Of a stretch of 64,000 bases of DNA, positions 62,998 to 64,000 are shown one piece after another. The notes beneath the pieces were generated by a model that did not search any database, was not told the origin of the DNA, and saw nothing but the letters and a program-made list of their open reading frames with translations. The DNA is from Clostridia bacterium. GTDB lineage: Bacteria; Bacillota; Clostridia; Lutisporales; Lutisporaceae. Position numbers and translations under genes: made by a program. Each line of letters opens with the position of its first letter. Position 1 is the stretch's first letter. The stretch spans positions 62,001 through 126,000 of the forward strand of contig DASPIR010000033.1 of NCBI GenBank assembly GCA_035628995.1. Direction: 5' to 3'.

Positions 62998-63086
62998 AAG
63001 TACCCCCATCGCATTTCCATAAATAAGTCATTTTACTGTATATTTCTAGAAATGTTCCGGAAGTCCTTCATTTTACCGTCTCAATC

Positions 63087-63111
63087 TATTGCCTATAGCC
63101 CATTGCCTTTC
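63087..63111. repeat. Intergenic word array CTATTGCCTATAGCCCATTGCC
   Basis: Reverse-orientation relative of the GGCAATAGG array at 57374-57450. It lies just after the stop of the 63.4 kb gene. Confidence 0.6.
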
Positions 63112-63405
63112 TTAGTGGCTGTTATCCTCTTGATCCTTGAGGTACTCCCTTAAAAATACTATAAGCTCTTTTTCATCCTTGCTCAGAAATTCAAGACCTC
63201 TGGACTCATCCACTATATATTTCTTAAGAAGCAGTGCGCTCTGGTTCCAAAGCTCAGGGATATACTGCTTCATAAGTATTATGCAGTTGGCTACCCTATC
63301 ATCATCCATTGACTTAAGGCATTCCATGATTTTCTCATATTTAGACCCTGCATCCTCGTCCCCTGCTTCAGCCATAGCCTTTAATCCATCAACATATTTG
63401 TACAT
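63112..63405 (-). CDS. Uncharacterised helical protein
   Basis: 97 aa from ATG 63405, which has AGGAAGG seven nt upstream. The upstream frame extension to 63498 would overlap the terminator of the preceding GNAT gene and is therefore rejected. All-helical and acidic (KYVDGLKAMAEAGDEDAGSKYEKIMECLKSMDDD), no motif recognised. Confidence 0.65.
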   Translation of the reverse strand: MYKYVDGLKAMAEAGDEDAGSKYEKIMECLKSMDDDRVANCIILMKQYIPELWNQSALLLKKYIVDESRGLEFLSKDEKELIVFLREYLKDQEDNSH

Positions 63406-63484
63406 TCTTCTACCTTCCTGCATTAATGATTTTGTTTTCTCATATATTCTGGCATATACAGCTTTTTTAATGCAGGCAAATATG

Positions 63485-63508
63485 AAAAACCCGGCCAATC
63501 AAGCCGGG
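63485..63508 (-). terminator. GNAT gene terminator
   Basis: Minus strand CCCGGC-TTGATTG-GCCGGG followed by T5. It overlaps the GNAT stop codon. Confidence 0.85.
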
Positions 63509-63936
63509 GACAGTGGCACTCTTCTCTTTGCCATATATGTATTCGTTTCAGGCGACGGCACTACAAATCCATACCTTTGGTATAATCCCTGAGCATCCTT
63601 GGTACACAAGGTTCCGTTTAAGTGCATTAAATCCGGGTGATTCACAATAAATTCCACCAGGAACTTACCGATACCCTGCCCTCTGTATTCCTCATCCACA
63701 AAAACATCACACAGCCAGTACATCACAGAATAGTCTGTAACAGCTCTTGCAAAACCCACCTGTCTTCCTGCATCGTACACTCCAAAGCACAGAGAGTTTT
63801 TTATAGACTTTTCTATCTGTTCCTTCGTTCTGTATTTTGCCCAATATGCTTTGTTGACCAGAAAATCATAAACAGTATCTACTGACAGAAGTGATTTCTC
63901 AGTACTTATCAGATATTTCCCGTAGGTCTGTTCCAT
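63499..63936 (-). CDS. GNAT family N-acetyltransferase
   Basis: 145 aa; acetyl-CoA-binding motif RGQGIGKFLVEF (about 84-95) after DVFVDEEY, and C-terminal YQRYGFVVPSPE. Substrate unknown. AAGGAGGGG before the ATG. The last seven codons (RVPLSPA) are made from the DNA word GTGCCACTGTCCCC, part of the repeat vocabulary of this window. Confidence 0.9.
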   Translation of the reverse strand: MEQTYGKYLISTEKSLLSVDTVYDFLVNKAYWAKYRTKEQIEKSIKNSLCFGVYDAGRQVGFARAVTDYSVMYWLCDVFVDEEYRGQGIGKFLVEFIVNHPDLMHLNGTLCTKDAQGLYQRYGFVVPSPETNTYMAKRRVPLSPA

Positions 63937-64000
63937 AATCTATACCCCTCCTTTAGAATAATTGTCTTATAACTTCTCAATCAGCTTACTGGGAGTGCCG

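Noticed and set aside
1..64000. tRNA or rRNA genes
   Set aside because: No cloverleaf or rRNA-like sequence was recognised by eye; a covariance-model scan would settle it.

Overview
The window reads as a low-to-moderate GC Clostridia (Bacillota) chromosome from a strict anaerobe. The evidence is a ferredoxin-type 2-oxoacid oxidoreductase with butyrate kinase and phosphotransbutyrylase genes, a glmS ribozyme, a T-box leader on argS, YesM/YesN-type signalling, strong GGAGG ribosome sites and classic intrinsic terminators. A species cannot be named from sequence alone; Acetivibrio/Ruminiclostridium-like Clostridia are plausible.

Layout. 0-12.7 kb: a YesM/YesN two-component pair cut by the window edge, a secreted fibronectin-III protein, YitT and a ketopantoate reductase-like protein, then small regulator-plus-effector units, each with a readable promoter or operator (ROK + MFS, TetR + methyltransferase, MerR + serine hydrolase), and an EamA exporter. 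12.7-25.7 kb: one minus-strand operon that I consider the main discovery. A 38-codon, previously easy-to-miss gene at 25466-25582 encodes a streptolysin S-like thiazole/oxazole-modified precursor (FTSKV leader motif, APG, core SCCCCGGSTCTSTSW). It is followed by a SPASM radical SAM protein, two BchE-like (B12-domain) radical SAM proteins, SagB-, SagC- and SagD(YcaO)-like enzymes, two CPBP proteases, a Yip1 protein, an HlyD-type adaptor and a MacB-type permease that has no ATPase.

26-34 kb: an accessory, AT-rich zone with tag, DUF4256, a lipoprotein, a broken SIR2-like gene, an HNH-type protein, a PD-(D/E)xK-like protein and a DUF6602 protein. It resembles a decaying defence island. It ends next to three 20-bp tandem repeats and an inverted repeat. 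34-42 kb: glmS (with ribozyme), glmM, a GH26-like lipoprotein and argS (with T-box).

42-53 kb: TerC, a HypA-like protein, then an operon buk-ptb-buk-ATPase-ferredoxin-KorA/B/C driven by a sigma-54 promoter with an upstream inverted-repeat enhancer. Its likely activator (PAS-AAA-Fis) is encoded two genes upstream. The set can turn 2-oxoacids into acyl-CoA, then acyl-phosphate, then acid plus ATP. 53-64 kb: an FAD dehydrogenase, CdaR/CdaA (c-di-AMP), UppP, polyprenyl synthase, Gx transporter, NusG-II protein, ApbE, a ferredoxin-nitroreductase, a small protein and a GNAT.

Two families of intergenic repeats run through the window. One consists of hairpins with GTGCCAGGCAC-like arms at gene ends. 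The other consists of arrays of short degenerate words, often with a central CTTCGAAG. Both sit at gene ends or inside mRNA leaders, and some now form part of coding 3' ends.
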